From NCBI GenBank assembly GCA_963576475.1, contig OY754974.1, positions 9,556,404-9,620,403 on the forward strand: a stretch of DNA of 64,000 nt. The letters are read 5' to 3'. The notes beneath the pieces are model-generated. The model saw nothing but the letters and a program-made list of their open reading frames with translations. It was not told the origin of the DNA and did not search any database. The translations under genes and the position numbers were made by a program. Source of the stretch: Molanna angustata. Its lineage: Eukaryota; Arthropoda; Insecta; Trichoptera; Molannidae. Within the stretch, counting starts at the first letter, position 1, and each line of letters opens with the position of its first letter. Shown here piece after piece: positions 35,155 to 47,557 of the stretch.

Positions 35155-35189
35155 CAATAAATTTTTATCTATTCCTTTTTCATATTCAC

Positions 35190-36310
<1,121 letters not shown>

Positions 36311-36727
36311 GAACATGTGTGTATAAGTATGCGTATATTATATGTGTGCATGTTGTATATGTGTATGTATGTATGTGTATGTGTATATGTGTATTTGTAT
36401 ATGTGAATTTTCATTTTTTTCTCCTTTTTGGATAAATTATGGTTTTTATTCTATATTCACTAAAAAAAACAAAAATAAACTTTAATCATCTGTATGTATT
36501 AGCTGTAAGTTGAACTTGATTTACAATTTATTAAATGATTCTATTATTATAAGTAAAATGTATGTAATATGTTAAATGTAGATATGTTATTTGCTCCTGT
36601 CCCAAGCACAAGTTTTTAACTTTTTTGGGACAGTACCTATTGAAAAAAAAATTGTATTAATTTAAATATTTGTACTATGTGTATGTTCATATTATGATAC
36701 TCAATAAAAAAAAAAAAAAAATCTTGT

Positions 36728-38377
36728 ATTTCTTACAGGAGTATAAGCGTGACTCAATGTCTATATACACATATCCTATAATAGGACGAGATGCTGAACC
36801 TATCCCTTTGACGATAGAGTTACTCAAAGGAATTATCGTAAGATTCAGTGCCTTACAACAATCGACATTGATCAAATTATTTTGTGAGCCATTGTCAATG
36901 AGGCATCGTATTATTTTTTTATTTCCATTATTCTGTTTCGCATAAACCTGCGCGGTTGCCAACAAAATCGCTGAGCTTGGTTTCACCTCGGCACATAGGG
37001 ACATTGAAGCGTTTCCGCTCGAAGTATGCTGCGCATTGCAATTGCACACAACGTCAGTGTGAGATGGCGTTGAAGTAGGTAGCGGTCTGACATTATCTTC
37101 TCCGTTAAAATGCAAAGTCGTATGATGTCTTTTCTTGCATAACTTACAAGCGAACGACGATTTGCAGTTTGCTACCGTATGCGTACCACTAAGACAATTC
37201 ACGCACCCACGTTTCGATTTTATAAATTCGAATCGAGCCTGTGACGACTACAGGCCTTTAAATTTGTGGCAATTGTTAACTTGATGTTGAGTGGCGTTAC
37301 AAAAAATACAAATTTTCTCTGAATTAGTATTCGGTATTTTCTGGTCACTGGCGACGAAAGATTTATAAGTCGACCGAGGTGATTTGGGGGCATGTGGCTT
37401 ATTTGCCACACTATTGCCATTAGAACGTTCTAATATTTTCACTTGGTCATGTATGAATGAAACAAAATCATCATACGAAGGAATTTCTTTATCGCGAAAT
37501 GACAGTTCAAAAGTTTGAATATTTTGAGGATCAATTTTCCTCAATGCGACGTGTTATAACACAAAATCAATAAGGTCGTCGATTTTTAATTGTTTCAAAG
37601 CTGCGACGGATGCAGAATAATTCTCAATAAATTGATCAAGGCTTGCGGACGTATTTGTGCAATTTTTTGCATCGAGAATATTATTTAGGTAATGCGTGGC
37701 TAATGCACGTTTATCTTGATATTTTTTAACTAAGTTATTCCAGATTATTTTATAAGATTCGCCGGAGGGCACAATGCCCGCGGTAATTCTCAGAGCACCA
37801 TGGGTAAGTTTGCCCATTAAATATTGATATATGCATATTTTCTGTAACTGTTTGTATTCCTAAATGAATAAATAAATAAATAAACTCTCTGTGAATCCGT
37901 AAGTTGTTCATTTTCGTGAACATTTGCTTTGAAGGTCTCATAGAATTTATTCCAGTTTTCGGTCTTACCGTCGAAACTAGCCAGCTCTATTGCGGGCAGA
38001 TTAATGACGCGTTTTTCATTGCGCGAATAGGTGTCTGGTCGAGGTGCTTGCACGATTTTATTACGAGCGCGTTTAACCTCCAGAAACATGTCGTCAAATG
38101 CGTCTAAAGGTTGGAGATCTGGAACGTATTCTGGATTCGATTTGAGTTGATGATCATTGATGTCATATATTATACCTTCAAATTGACTACGCATGTCGTC
38201 CAGCATTTCTGATTGCGCCAGAAACCTTTCTAGACTCCTTGACTCGAAGCTAGAAATGTTATTCATCATACGGTAAAGATCGTTCATCCGCGTAAAAAGG
38301 CGTTCCTTTTTTGCCGTTAAAAGAATGAACGTTCTGTCCGGTTCTGCACTTGACGAAGATCCGGTAGTGTTAGGCAT
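36728..38377 (-). pseudogene. BEL gag and protease remnant
   Basis: Starts at the ATG at 38377 with a BEL-type gag (DUF1759; long helical N-terminus, then LASFDGKTENWNKFYETF). Near 37840-37900 a ~50-bp AT-rich insertion breaks the frame. A stop at about 37555 and another near 37248 follow. Three zinc knuckles remain readable: CIFCNATQHQVNNC, CVNCLSGTHTVANC (both C-x2-C-x4-H-x4-C) and CKLCKKRHH. The aspartic-protease site reads CLIDNGSQ, with Asn where most BEL proteins have Ser or Thr. The LINE at 32153-36720 interrupts the frame just downstream. Confidence 0.88.
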
Positions 38378-38384
38378 ATTGAGA

Positions 38385-38945
38385 AAGTATTTAGGTATTA
38401 TTTGTGTTTAGGTATACAAAAAAATACCAATAATTTATCCCAGTTAATATTTAATCAATCGACTGTATATTTAGGTATATAAAGTATATAATTTGTCTCT
38501 GTTAATATTCAATTAATCGTCTGTATATTTAGGTATATAAAAGTATATAATTTATCCCAGTTAATATTTAATCAATCGACTGTATATTTAGGTATATAAA
38601 GTATATAATTTGTCTCTGTTAATATTCAGTTAATCGCCTGTATATTTAGGTATATAAAAGTATATAATTTATCCCAGTTAATATTTAATCAATCGACTGT
38701 ATATTTAGGTATATAAAGTATATAATTTGTCTATGTTAATATTCAATTAATCGCCTGTATATTTAGTTATATAAAAGTATATAATTTATCCCAGTTAATA
38801 TTTAATCAATCGACTGTATATTTAGGTATATAAAGTATATAATTTGTCTCTGTTAATATTCAATTAATCGTCTGTATATTTAGGTATATAAAAGTATATA
38901 ATTTATCCCAGTTAATATTTAATCAACCGACTGTATATTTAGGTA
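38385..38945. repeat. ~60/121-bp tandem repeat in the BEL leader, array 1
   Basis: Two alternating ~60-bp halves, one with AATTTATCCCAGTTAATATT and the other with AATTTGTCTCTGTTAATATT, each followed by AATCGNCTGTATATTTAGGT. About 4.5 dimers begin 8 bp from the gag ATG. The same array appears at 42000-42205. Confidence 0.95.
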
Positions 38946-39059
38946 CTAGCTTTTATGTCCCGCCGTTGGCCAAGAATGTAAAATTGTGAAAGAAAAAGCA
39001 ATCGTTTTTATAATATTGTCACCCAATTATTTTGCAATATCAGACTATGAAAAGTGGTT

Positions 39060-39700
39060 TGAAATTTGATTGAGTTTAAGTATTGTAAAATGTTCAAGTG
39101 ATGGCCACAACCCATTCTTTTTTATATATTGCTATAAAGTGTGAATGAAGTATAATATTTATACAATTTCTGCTCGCATGGACTATGCGTAATGGTTTTA
39201 AATATGACTGTTTATCAACGTTGTAAAGAGATTGGTTTGGCCACAACCCCCATTTTTAAATATTATCATCGAAAACAAATTGTAATGTGTACCTATTGAA
39301 AATTTAGTAATTTTGGATGTTGGGATGTGGTTAAAATTTGATTAAACAAACGTAGGTACTGAAAAGATCTAGTATTGGTCACATCCCATTCGTTTTTATA
39401 TTTTTTCATCAAGTGTGCATTATATTTTTGCTCAATTTGACTGAAAGTCTTCATTAACGAAGAAGAAGAAGACTTGAACTATAGTAAATAGTTTTTAATT
39501 TGAATATAAATGTTGTGAAGAGTTCAGTAATGGCCACAACCCCCATTCTTTAAATATTAGGTGTTGAAAATTATTCAAAATAGGATGATATAAATGGTTT
39601 AAATTTAATTAAACAAAAGTATTGAAAAGATTCTAGTGCAGGTTATATCGTCACATCCCATATCCCATTCATTTCATATGTATTTTCATCAAGTGTGCAT
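39060..39700. repeat. ~140-bp degenerate tandem repeat with GGCCACAACCC core
   Basis: TGGCCACAACCC or close variants occur at about 39102, 39238, 39376, 39531 and 39645 (spacings about 136, 138, 155 and 115), preceded by GT..AGAGTTCAGT-like and followed by ATTCGTTTTTATAT-like sequence. The same core, with similar flanks, ends the satellite element (12897-12920). Confidence 0.75.
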
Positions 39701-39724
39701 ATCGTTAATAATATTTCTGCACAA

Positions 39725-40205
39725 TAGACTATTAGACTTAAAACTAACCCAAAAGACTAAATAAAAAAGAGAAAAATAAGTATAAGACTATAAGAAATAG
39801 TTTGTATAAAAAACTATTCCAATGGTCTACATAAAATAAGTAAAAATACATATACCTAATAGAAGAATTAGACTATTGGAAATAGATTGTATAAAAGTTC
39901 ACCCAAAGGTCTACAAAAAAGAAGAAGAAGAATATTTAGACTATTGGAAATAGTTTGTATAAATACTGACCAAAAGGTCTACATAAAAGAAAATGAATAA
40001 GACTATTGGAAATAGTTTGTATTAAAACTCTCCCAAAAGTCTACGTACTTAAATGAAGAAGAATAATAATTAGACTAAAGGAAATAATTTTTATAAAAAA
40101 ATGACCCAAATGTATACATAAAAGAAGAAGAAGATGAATTAGACAATAGGAAATAGTTTGTATAAAAACTGCCCTAAAGGTCTACATAAAATTAAGAAGA
40201 AACAG
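39725..40205. repeat. ~65-bp degenerate tandem repeat
   Basis: GACTATTGGAAATAGTTTGT, then AAAACT..CCAAAGGTCTACATA and AAGAAGAAG, repeated about seven times. Within the BEL leader. Confidence 0.85.
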
Positions 40206-40209
40206 AATT

Positions 40210-40390
40210 AGACTCCAGGACCCGCCGCTTCAGGCCCTTCAGTACCTCCCGTCCCTTTAATCCCTCATTACGTCCCTTCCCATCAGACCCTTCACTACCT
40301 TCCGTCCCTTCAGGCAGTTTTATACCTCCCGTCCCTTCAGGCCCTTTAGTGCATCCCTTCCCTTCATTACATCCCGTCCCATCAGTCGGT
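40210..40390. repeat. CCCTTC-rich tandem repeat
   Basis: Diverged units of CCCGTCCCTTCAGGCCCTT, one of the few GC-rich stretches of the region. No open frame of note. Confidence 0.7.
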
Positions 40391-40399
40391 TAAGAAAAG

Positions 40400-41035
40400 T
40401 TTAAATCCAGAAACCATCCTGGAAGAACCGCGAAGAGATGAAAGAACATTCTTTTCCCAGGATGCTCTACTTAATAGGTAAAATGACTAAATACACGAAG
40501 AAGAAGAAAAAAGTTTAAACCCAGATACCTGCGAAGAGATGGAAGGACAGTTGGACCTTCTTCTCCCAGGATTCTCCAACTTCATAGGTAAAATGACCAA
40601 AAATACACGATGAAGAAGAAGAAGAAGAAATAAGTTTAAATCCAGATACCTGCGAAGAGATGGAAGGAAAATTGGACATTCTTCTCCCAGGTTAGTCCAC
40701 CTTCAAAGGTAAAATGACCAAATAGACGATGAAGAAGAAGAAGAAAAAAGTTTAAATCCAGAAACCTGCGAAGAGATGGAAGGAAAATTGGACCTTCATC
40801 TCCCAGGATAGTTCATCTTCATAGGTAAGATGACCAAGTACACGTTGAAGAAAAAGAAGAAAAAAGTTTATATGCAGAACCCGTCCTGGAAGACCTGTGA
40901 AGAGATGGAGGGACAGTCGGACCTTCTTTTCCCAGGATACTCCCCCTTCATAGGTAAAACGACCAAATACACGAAGAAGAAGAAGAATAAGAAAAAAGTT
41001 TAAATCCAAAAACCATCCTGGGCATACGCTCGACA
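40400..41035. repeat. ~115-bp tandem repeat with AAGAAGAAG spacers
   Basis: About five units of AAGTTTAAATCCAGAAACC, GCGAAGAGATGGAAGGA, TTGGACCTTCTTCTCCCAGG and CATAGGTAAAATGACCAAA, then (GAA)n. The minus-strand open frame at 40752-41036 is a repeat artefact. Confidence 0.88.
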
Positions 41036-41925
41036 ATTCACCAAAGTTTCATTATAATCGGACAAACGGTTGATAAATAAATAAATAAAATAATTTTCCT
41101 ATAGGAAATCAGTATAGGTATATTATTGTTGATTTGTAAGTAAACATTATTAGGTAGGTACCTACCTACAACAACCTTCTAAATAAATTCGATTCCTAAC
41201 AAATTTTATTTGAATATCACATTCTTTCTGTAGCCATGGAAACGATTCGAACACGTAAGTAATATCGAATGGTTCGGATACATTTTTTGAATATGTAGGT
41301 ACCTACATTGGTTTGTTCGATGCCATAAAAATGAAAATTGTCCGAAATATCAAATATTATATACAAATTATGCAATTTTATTATGCCCATATCTTTACTA
41401 ATAATAAACAGACTTTTACAATATACGTCTTAAAACTTGCTGTAATGTCTTGTGTTTCATTTTATTATTTCATATTTATATTTATTTCAAAGGTTTATTA
41501 TTTTCAAGAACATATTCATTCGGTAGGAAAATGAAATATTGTATGAAAAGATATTAAAATGGCGGCATTTATGTACAAAACGCTTACTTTAAAAATAAGT
41601 TAAACATTATAATTATACAAAATATTCACCATGTTTTTCACTTAAACGCTAAGTTATACTTGAAAGTAAATTTTTTTCGTGTAAATACGTACTTCTAACT
41701 TTTAAACTAACAGATATATGCGTGCAAAATGTACACTTTTTTGACAGATACGACTTGGAAAATTTTGTATGAAAAAAATAATTATTGAAATATTTTTAAA
41801 AATCAGCATTTTTATCGCATTATTTTTAGCGTGACACTGCATCAGGTATACAGGTACACGTTCGCACATAAATTAGATTTTTAGATGCTCTTGGTTTTTC
41901 AGAAGGCGTGAGACAAACACACACA

Positions 41926-41972
<47 letters not shown>

Positions 41973-41999
41973 TAACATTTTGATTGCTTTATTACTTTA
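41036..41999. other. BEL leader spacer with a dispersed repeat and a (CA)n tract
   Basis: 41630-41780 matches 16305-16480. A (CA)n microsatellite with two CATACAC interruptions lies at 41911-41970. The GTAGGTAGGTACCTACC palindrome near 41153 is simple sequence. No gene. Confidence 0.7.
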
Positions 42000-42205
42000 G
42001 ATATAAAGTATATAATTTGTCTCTGTTAATATTCAGTTAATCGCCTGTATATTTAGGTATATAAAAGTATATAATTTATCCCAGTTAATATTTAATCAAT
42101 CGACTGTATATTTAGGTATATAAAGTATATAATTTGTCTATGTTAATATTCAATTAATCGCCTGTATATTTAGTTATATAAAAGTATATAATTTATCCCA
42201 GTTAA
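42000..42205. repeat. ~60/121-bp tandem repeat in the BEL leader, array 2
   Basis: Same units as 38385-38945, including the variants TTTAGTTATATAAAAG and GTCTATGTTAATATT that also occur in array 1, so one block was copied from the other. It begins immediately after the (CA)n tract. Confidence 0.93.
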
Positions 42206-42959
42206 CTGGTTTAGGTAGGTATGTACATACGCTTCGTATTATTTAATTAGGTATTGTGAAATAATTATTTTATTTTATTGTTTTTAAATTATTTCTTCGA
42301 ATTCTGTAGGTACATATGACTCGTACCCACTAACAATTTATAACGTTTTATTAAATTGTTTATTTGAATACGTATATAAATACGGACCGCACTGGATTAT
42401 TCCCAATACTAAAGTACTCATATACTTAATGTACATATATATATATCTCAATGTTATATACGAACGCACTGTTGTACGTCAATGCACTGTCGTACGCGGG
42501 ATTATTATATATTATATCAAATATTACATAGGTACCTACGTAGTTATACGCAATATCACTATAGATTTGTGATATTTCTTACACACAGACATGTACTCAC
42601 TGTACGAAGCGAATAATGAATGTATAATTGTATAGGCAGGTACCCATTCAACTAACAGCTAACTTGATCGGGTAAAAATAACTAAATCTAACAATTAACT
42701 TATGTATATTATGTTCTGATTACCTACATAACTTATATTATGTTCTGATTGATTGGACATAAATTGACTGAACATAAATCCAAAAATTCAATTCGAAATA
42801 TACCAAATATTACGAAGCAATATCTACAATATTTTCAGTGGGTATATTTAAATAAATGATATGATATGCGCAATACGTTTATGTGATCATTTATAAGATC
42901 AAACTATTTAAACTTATTCAAATTTTACAAAATTACGTAAATTAACAAGTTATGTATAT
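42206..42959. other. AT-rich BEL leader spacer
   Basis: No repeat or gene recognised. Confidence 0.5.
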
Positions 42960-43729
42960 GATAAATATAATATTTATCGTTAAATACGATATTTAATTTA
43001 GGTACTTAATTGACCAACTCAAAATTCCTTAAAAATTCACCAAAAATTACGTAAACTCACAAGTTATATATTATATGATAAATATAATATTTATCTTAAA
43101 GTATGATATTCAATTAAGGTACTTAATTGACCAACTCAAAAATTCATTAAAAAATTCACCAAAAATTACGTAAAATTCTACGAACTTCCAAGCAGTTATA
43201 TTATTATAAATATGTTCAATATTGCTGGGCAATATTCGACTCGAAAGGACCATATGCGTCCGATATTTAATATAGGTACTAAATTGACCAACTCAAAAAT
43301 TCATTAAAAAATTCACCAAATATTACGTAAAAATTCTACGAATTTCCAAGCATTTATACTGTAGTAAATATGTTCAATATTGCTGGGCAATATTCGACTC
43401 GAAAGGACCATATGCGTCCGATATTTAATATAGGTACTTAATTGACCAACTCAAAAATTCATTAAAAAATTCACCAAAAATTACGTAAAAATTCTACGAA
43501 TTTCCAAGCATTTATATTGTAATAAATATGTTCAATATTGCTGGGCAATATTTGACTCGAAAGGACCAAATGCGTCCGATATTTAATATAGGTACTTAAT
43601 TGACCAACTCAAAAATTCATAAAAAAAAATTCACCAAAAATTACGTAAAAATTCTAGAAATCTCCAAGCATTTATATTGTAATAAATATGTTTAATATTG
43701 CTGGGCAATATCCGGCTCGAAGGACCAAA
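42960..43729 (-). repeat. ~159-bp tandem repeat containing primer-binding-site copies
   Basis: AATTCACCAAAAATTACGTA, TTCCAAGCATTTATA, AATATTGCTGGGCAATAT and a CGAAAGGACCA segment recur with spacing about 158-160 bp. The last unit carries the real primer-binding site beside the 5' LTR. The earlier three have diverged versions at 43236-43252, 43393-43410 and 43553-43570. Two shorter units without the site precede them (42960-43200). Confidence 0.88.
43711..43727 (-). promoter_or_regulatory. primer-binding site complementary to tRNA-Tyr 3' end
   Basis: Minus strand TGGTCCTTCGAGCCGGA, two bases inside the 5' LTR. It is a perfect 17-nt complement to the conserved 3' end of eukaryotic tRNA-Tyr including CCA, as recalled from the tRNA sequence. 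It primes minus-strand DNA synthesis. Confidence 0.85.
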
Positions 43730-44276
43730 TGAATAAGCGGGGGCGTAACTTCCCGCTCAGTTTGTTGGGGTTGGAATCATGTATGTGTCAACAAGTCAAC
43801 CGAAGACAGCCTGTAAATCCTTCTGCGAATATGAGACAGCCACTTACCTGTGACGGGTCTCCAGTCTTCGCAGGCACAGAACTCGTATCTCCGGTCTCTG
43901 GTCTGGTGGAGACGATGGTTCGTCCACTTCGCAAGTCTCACACACAACAATTCCTCCCGTGGCGTAATTAATAAAGCACAAGTAAAAAATTATGATTATT
44001 TAGAAAAAAGACATAACTTGGTCTAGGACGAAAATGACGAAATGTGCCAATACACTGTACCGCTGACGTGCGACAACTGGTCAAAAAACTGTAGTCTTCC
44101 ATATCGATGGCTCAAACCATATCCGCCCACCTGTGTTGCTCAGACGTCGAGAAAGCATAACAAATAAGTGACTATCTAATTCACAGATGGCAGACTGGTC
44201 CTACAGTTGACCTGTTTGAAATAAATAATTCAAATAAATTATGCAATTACTGTGGCAAGTGAATATTGCTCAACCA
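43730..44276 (-). repeat. BEL 5' LTR
   Basis: 547 bp, TG...CA on the minus strand. Differs from the 3' LTR by about three single bases and an 18-bp insertion (around 43967-43985). Followed outside by the CCACT duplication. Confidence 0.93.
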
Positions 44277-44281
44277 CCACT

Positions 44282-44800
44282 TGTTTTTTGAGTCACTTCG
44301 CGACATGTTTCGGAAGCGCTGTCCTTCCATCGACCGGCGTGTCGAGACTAACATGTTGAATTTGTGTGTATCTGTCTGTGAAGCGAGGGGGGTGGCGGTT
44401 GAGGGTTGGTTGGGTTAGTGGGGGGAGGGGAGAATTGTGAAGTGTTTTTGTTTTTGATGGGAAATATATTAAGTATTGGAGAGGTGTTATGAAAGGTATG
44501 GTTATTTATAAGTTTTTTACCGGAATTTATGTGTTTATGTATTTCGAGCGTTTCGTAGTTGTTAAGTCGGTATCCTTTATTCTGTGTTTCATGTAATAGT
44601 TTTAGTTTGTGGTTATTGAAAGAGTGATTAGTTTGGATAATGTGGTTAGCAAATTCTGAGAAATTATTGTTGTTAAACATCTTCTGTGTTCGTTAATTCT
44701 TATATTTAGGTTACGTGATGTCTGTCCTATGTAGTGTTCATTACAGTCACCACATGTTATTCTATAAACTCCACTTTTTCTCCCTACAAACTCCCTACAA
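44282..44800 (-). pseudogene. Penelope-like element C-terminal relic (GIY-YIG endonuclease)
   Basis: Minus-strand reading gives GVYRITCGDCNEHYIGQTSR followed by NIRINEHRRC, then after a one-base frameshift NFSEFANHIIQTNHSF. This matches the GIY-YIG nuclease and downstream region of Penelope-like retroelements. The reverse transcriptase is missing. The BEL element inserted at its 3' side, and sequence left of 28737 probably continues it. Confidence 0.8.
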
Positions 44801-45518
44801 AAAACAAAAATGGTTTATATTAATTACCACAAAATATCCGCCGAATCATTAAATGATATTATAATTATTTGATCTTATCACCAGACGTTATCGTAGTAAT
44901 GATTGTGAATATCTGGTAGGCTCTTCGAACTATCTGGAATTAAAAAGAGAAAAATCGTGGATTATCCATCAAAATATATTTATTATTATATTTATTACCT
45001 ATGGAGGTATACGCTGGTATTTTTTGTACGCTCTCAACTTAACAGAGGATTCGGGATAGGCAACATCTAGGAAATATAAATTATGGCTCAATGACATTAT
45101 AAATAGTTAGATATTTACTTGACAAGAATGCCAAATTTTGTTGATTTCGTTTCCGAAAGCGGTATATAAAAACAAATACATCGAACAATTTTTTTTTGTC
45201 CGTTCAAGGAGATTTTTGTTTGGAAAATATTTCACGGCCGGCTGCCGCCTGACGCCAAGGCCTTCAACTTCTCAAGATGTGGGCGCTGCCGTTGACTTTT
45301 GTTAGACCTAGGGGTAGAGGCAGACCCACAGCAACATGGTGGTCCAGTATTGGCGGTTCCGAGTGTTCTCGTTGTGACAACCCAGGACAGAAGATTCTGG
45401 CGCTTACGTACAAGGGCCAAAGAGAAATCGAACAAAAGTTTTAAATGTTTCTATGTAGAATTTCGGAAAACTACTTTAACTTTAATCATTAATCCGCGTA
45501 AAATTGATAAATATTTAC
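44801..45518. other. spacer, possible last receptor exon not resolved
   Basis: A minus-strand segment near 45430 (FDFSLALVRKR) could be the last receptor exon because it lies in the right order and phase, but the splice site is weak. A GC-richer patch at 45235-45380 may be a LINE relic. Otherwise nothing. Confidence 0.3.
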
Positions 45519-45674
45519 CGAGAGGAACAATCTGTTGGACATGATAGCAAAACTGCCCGCTGTCAGAAACACAGGCTTTTGTGCCTTCATCATCAATATA
45601 CCCAACAAGGTTGCAATCCTTTTATCTGTGCTATACCATCTACAGAAATATGCGCTCTCTGCTACTTTAGCTGC
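45519..45674 (-). CDS. odorant receptor 3' exon (TM7 region)
   Basis: Acceptor TTTCAG before 45674, donor GTAAAT after 45519; 52 codons, phase 0 at both ends. The KPVFLTAGSF motif is the signature of the 7tm_6 insect odorant receptor C-terminus (K-P-x-x-L-T-A-G). The exon is intact. See the pseudogene at 46302 and the exons at 53734 and 55916 for possible 5' partners. Confidence 0.8.
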
Positions 45675-45754
45675 CTGAAATAAAGGTATTAAAAACAAAT
45701 ATAGCATTGAACTCTTTGATTTAAAAAAAAATAGCTGTGTAAAAAATTATTTAC

Positions 45755-45865
45755 CTCTAATGTAATATTGTTCGCCGTGTATGTTTGTATGAAAAGTTGC
45801 CACAGTATACAAAACAGGAATCCCAAGGAATTTAGAAAACGTAGACTCACGATGTTAGACACGTC
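45755..45865 (-). CDS. odorant receptor exon (TM6 region)
   Basis: Acceptor TTTTAAG before 45865, donor GTAAAT after 45755; 37 codons in phase 0. Reads DVSNIVSLRFLNSLGFLFCI, a hydrophobic helix, then NNITLE. Intact, and in series with the exon at 45519-45674. Confidence 0.75.
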
Positions 45866-46120
45866 CTTAAAACACAAAAAACATAATCTATTGACAAATT
45901 AGTAATGGGAAATTTACGGCAGAAGTATAGAAGCATGATGATGATGAGTGTAGATAAAAAGATTCACACTCTAAGACAAATCATATTTAGATATTTATCT
46001 GATGTATGGCATTTAAAAGTAACCAAATTTTCTAGATTTTTTGTAGTTGTAAAGATCGATAAAATATGTAACAAAATGTCATAACAAAGGTATTAAAAAT
46101 AAGATTTTAAGATGTCATAC

Positions 46121-46220
46121 CAATGCTGCTGAAACCAGAACAAGTCCCATAACATAAAAGCTATAAAGCACTTGGAATAGGAAAGCCTGATTGTATCCTT
46201 GTTGTAGATAATCTGTAATT
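46121..46220 (-). CDS. odorant receptor exon (TM5 region), copy belonging to the decayed 5' half
   Basis: 100 bp, the same length and phase (2 in, 0 out) as the exon at 53734-53833. Reads ITDYLQQGYNQAFLFQVLYS against ITDDLQQGYNQGFLAQVLFS there. Donor GTATGA, acceptor AAAG. This exon is open although the large exon upstream of it is broken. Confidence 0.75.
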
Positions 46221-46301
46221 CTTTCATTTATAAACATTCGTTAATAATCTGATCCTATGTTCAAACAAGTATGCAATTTCTCGGTTTTTATGACTACTTA
46301 C

Positions 46302-47504
46302 TTCAGTATGAGTTGATGCTATTTGATAACTTTTTTCATACATGATATCATCGTTTCGTTTTATTATTTTTCTTGAAAATGTGCCATCAAAGTTTTTATT
46401 TCCCAAAAGAAATCTATCTATGCGTTTTTGCGGAACATTTTCATTGTAAACCGTCAGCGTTGGCGATTCTTTGAATAAATTCACAACAATTTTAGAATCT
46501 TTAACGAGGTTGCCTTCCAAGATATCGAGGGCGTAGTTTCCCGTGTTTTAAACTAGTTTCTGCACTATTTGGAGCTGCCCAGTGATATGAGCCATTATAG
46601 AAGCAATCAGCGTGTCCGCTATCATTATGATAAGAGCAAATCAATAAATGGACGTGAACGTTTATGCGAATACATATAACATATTGTCTGATGAATTCCA
46701 AGGTATATGTCGGCCTTCTTGTCGGTCTTATCTTTGTCGGCCTTCATGGCTCAGTGGGTTAGGTATCTGACTCCTGACCTAAAGGTCCCGGGTTCGATTC
46801 CCGGTGGAGACACAGTTTTTAAATTGTGTTTTCAGTCTGGATCTGTGAGACGATAAATATCGTAAGTCTCCAGAATGTGGCAACTTGTTATTGGGTGCAT
46901 GTTAAAATAATATTTGGCATAGTACCTGTTAGTTGCCCGGGAAGCAATATTAAATAAATAAATATATAGACAGGGGATGGCTTGTCTCTTGGGATCTCCG
47001 CAGTAAAGTTTGATTCTTTCATTCGCTTCGTTCTATCGAGGTATTTAAGAATCCCTAACGAATTGATTCCGCAAATCGTTACCTCTCCCAAAATTATGAA
47101 TTCCCAAGATTTTTGTGAACTTCGTAGATTGCTTCAGAACCTCTGTATCGGTGGAGTACTCTTTCGAGTCGTATTCCAGCACGAAGGTGACTTTTTGGAT
47201 TCTTTTATTGTTGAGATGTAAAACAATAATTTTGAAAATGTAAAACGATGTACTCCGGCCATGGTAAATAACAAAAACAATACATCTAATTCTCGCCCTT
47301 CGATCAATGCGTTGTATGCGTAAATCGCTTCAAGAAAAAAGTGAACGATTAGACTGAAGATAGAAAATGTGATACAGTATGCCATGTAAAACAACAAAGG
47401 ATAGTTGTCGAAATAGTTTTCTTGGGAGTAATTGAGATATCCCATACCAAGGAAACGAAAATTGTAAAATTTACGGCAAAATATTTTGTTGTCTTGAGTG
47501 GCAT
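46302..47504 (-). pseudogene. decayed odorant receptor first exon, split by a SINE
   Basis: Homologous along its whole length to the intact exon at 55916-56865: start MPLKTTKYFAVNF, RFLGMGYLNYSQENYFDNYP, GRELDVLFLLFTMAGVHRF, NNKRIQKVTFVLEYD, EVTICGINSLGILK and HQLILK before the donor GTAAGT. Reading it needs at least three frameshifts (near 47458, 47220 and 47085) and passes several stops (including a TAG in place of a Phe near 46315). A SINE (46737-46968) interrupts the segment that aligns with ASYIPW of the intact copy. It cannot encode a receptor. Confidence 0.88.
46737..46968 (+). mobile_element. tRNA-derived SINE, copy 3, inside the receptor pseudogene
   Basis: Same family as 17229 and 20860 (A box GGCTCAGTGGG, B box GGTTCGATTCC, body and AAATAAATA tail). 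TATAT occurs on both sides and may be part of the target duplication. It is opposite in orientation to the receptor. Confidence 0.9.
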
Positions 47505-47557
47505 GGTGTTCTTTAGACTCGATTGAACGTCGTCTGAATGTATCGTTATTAATCTTA

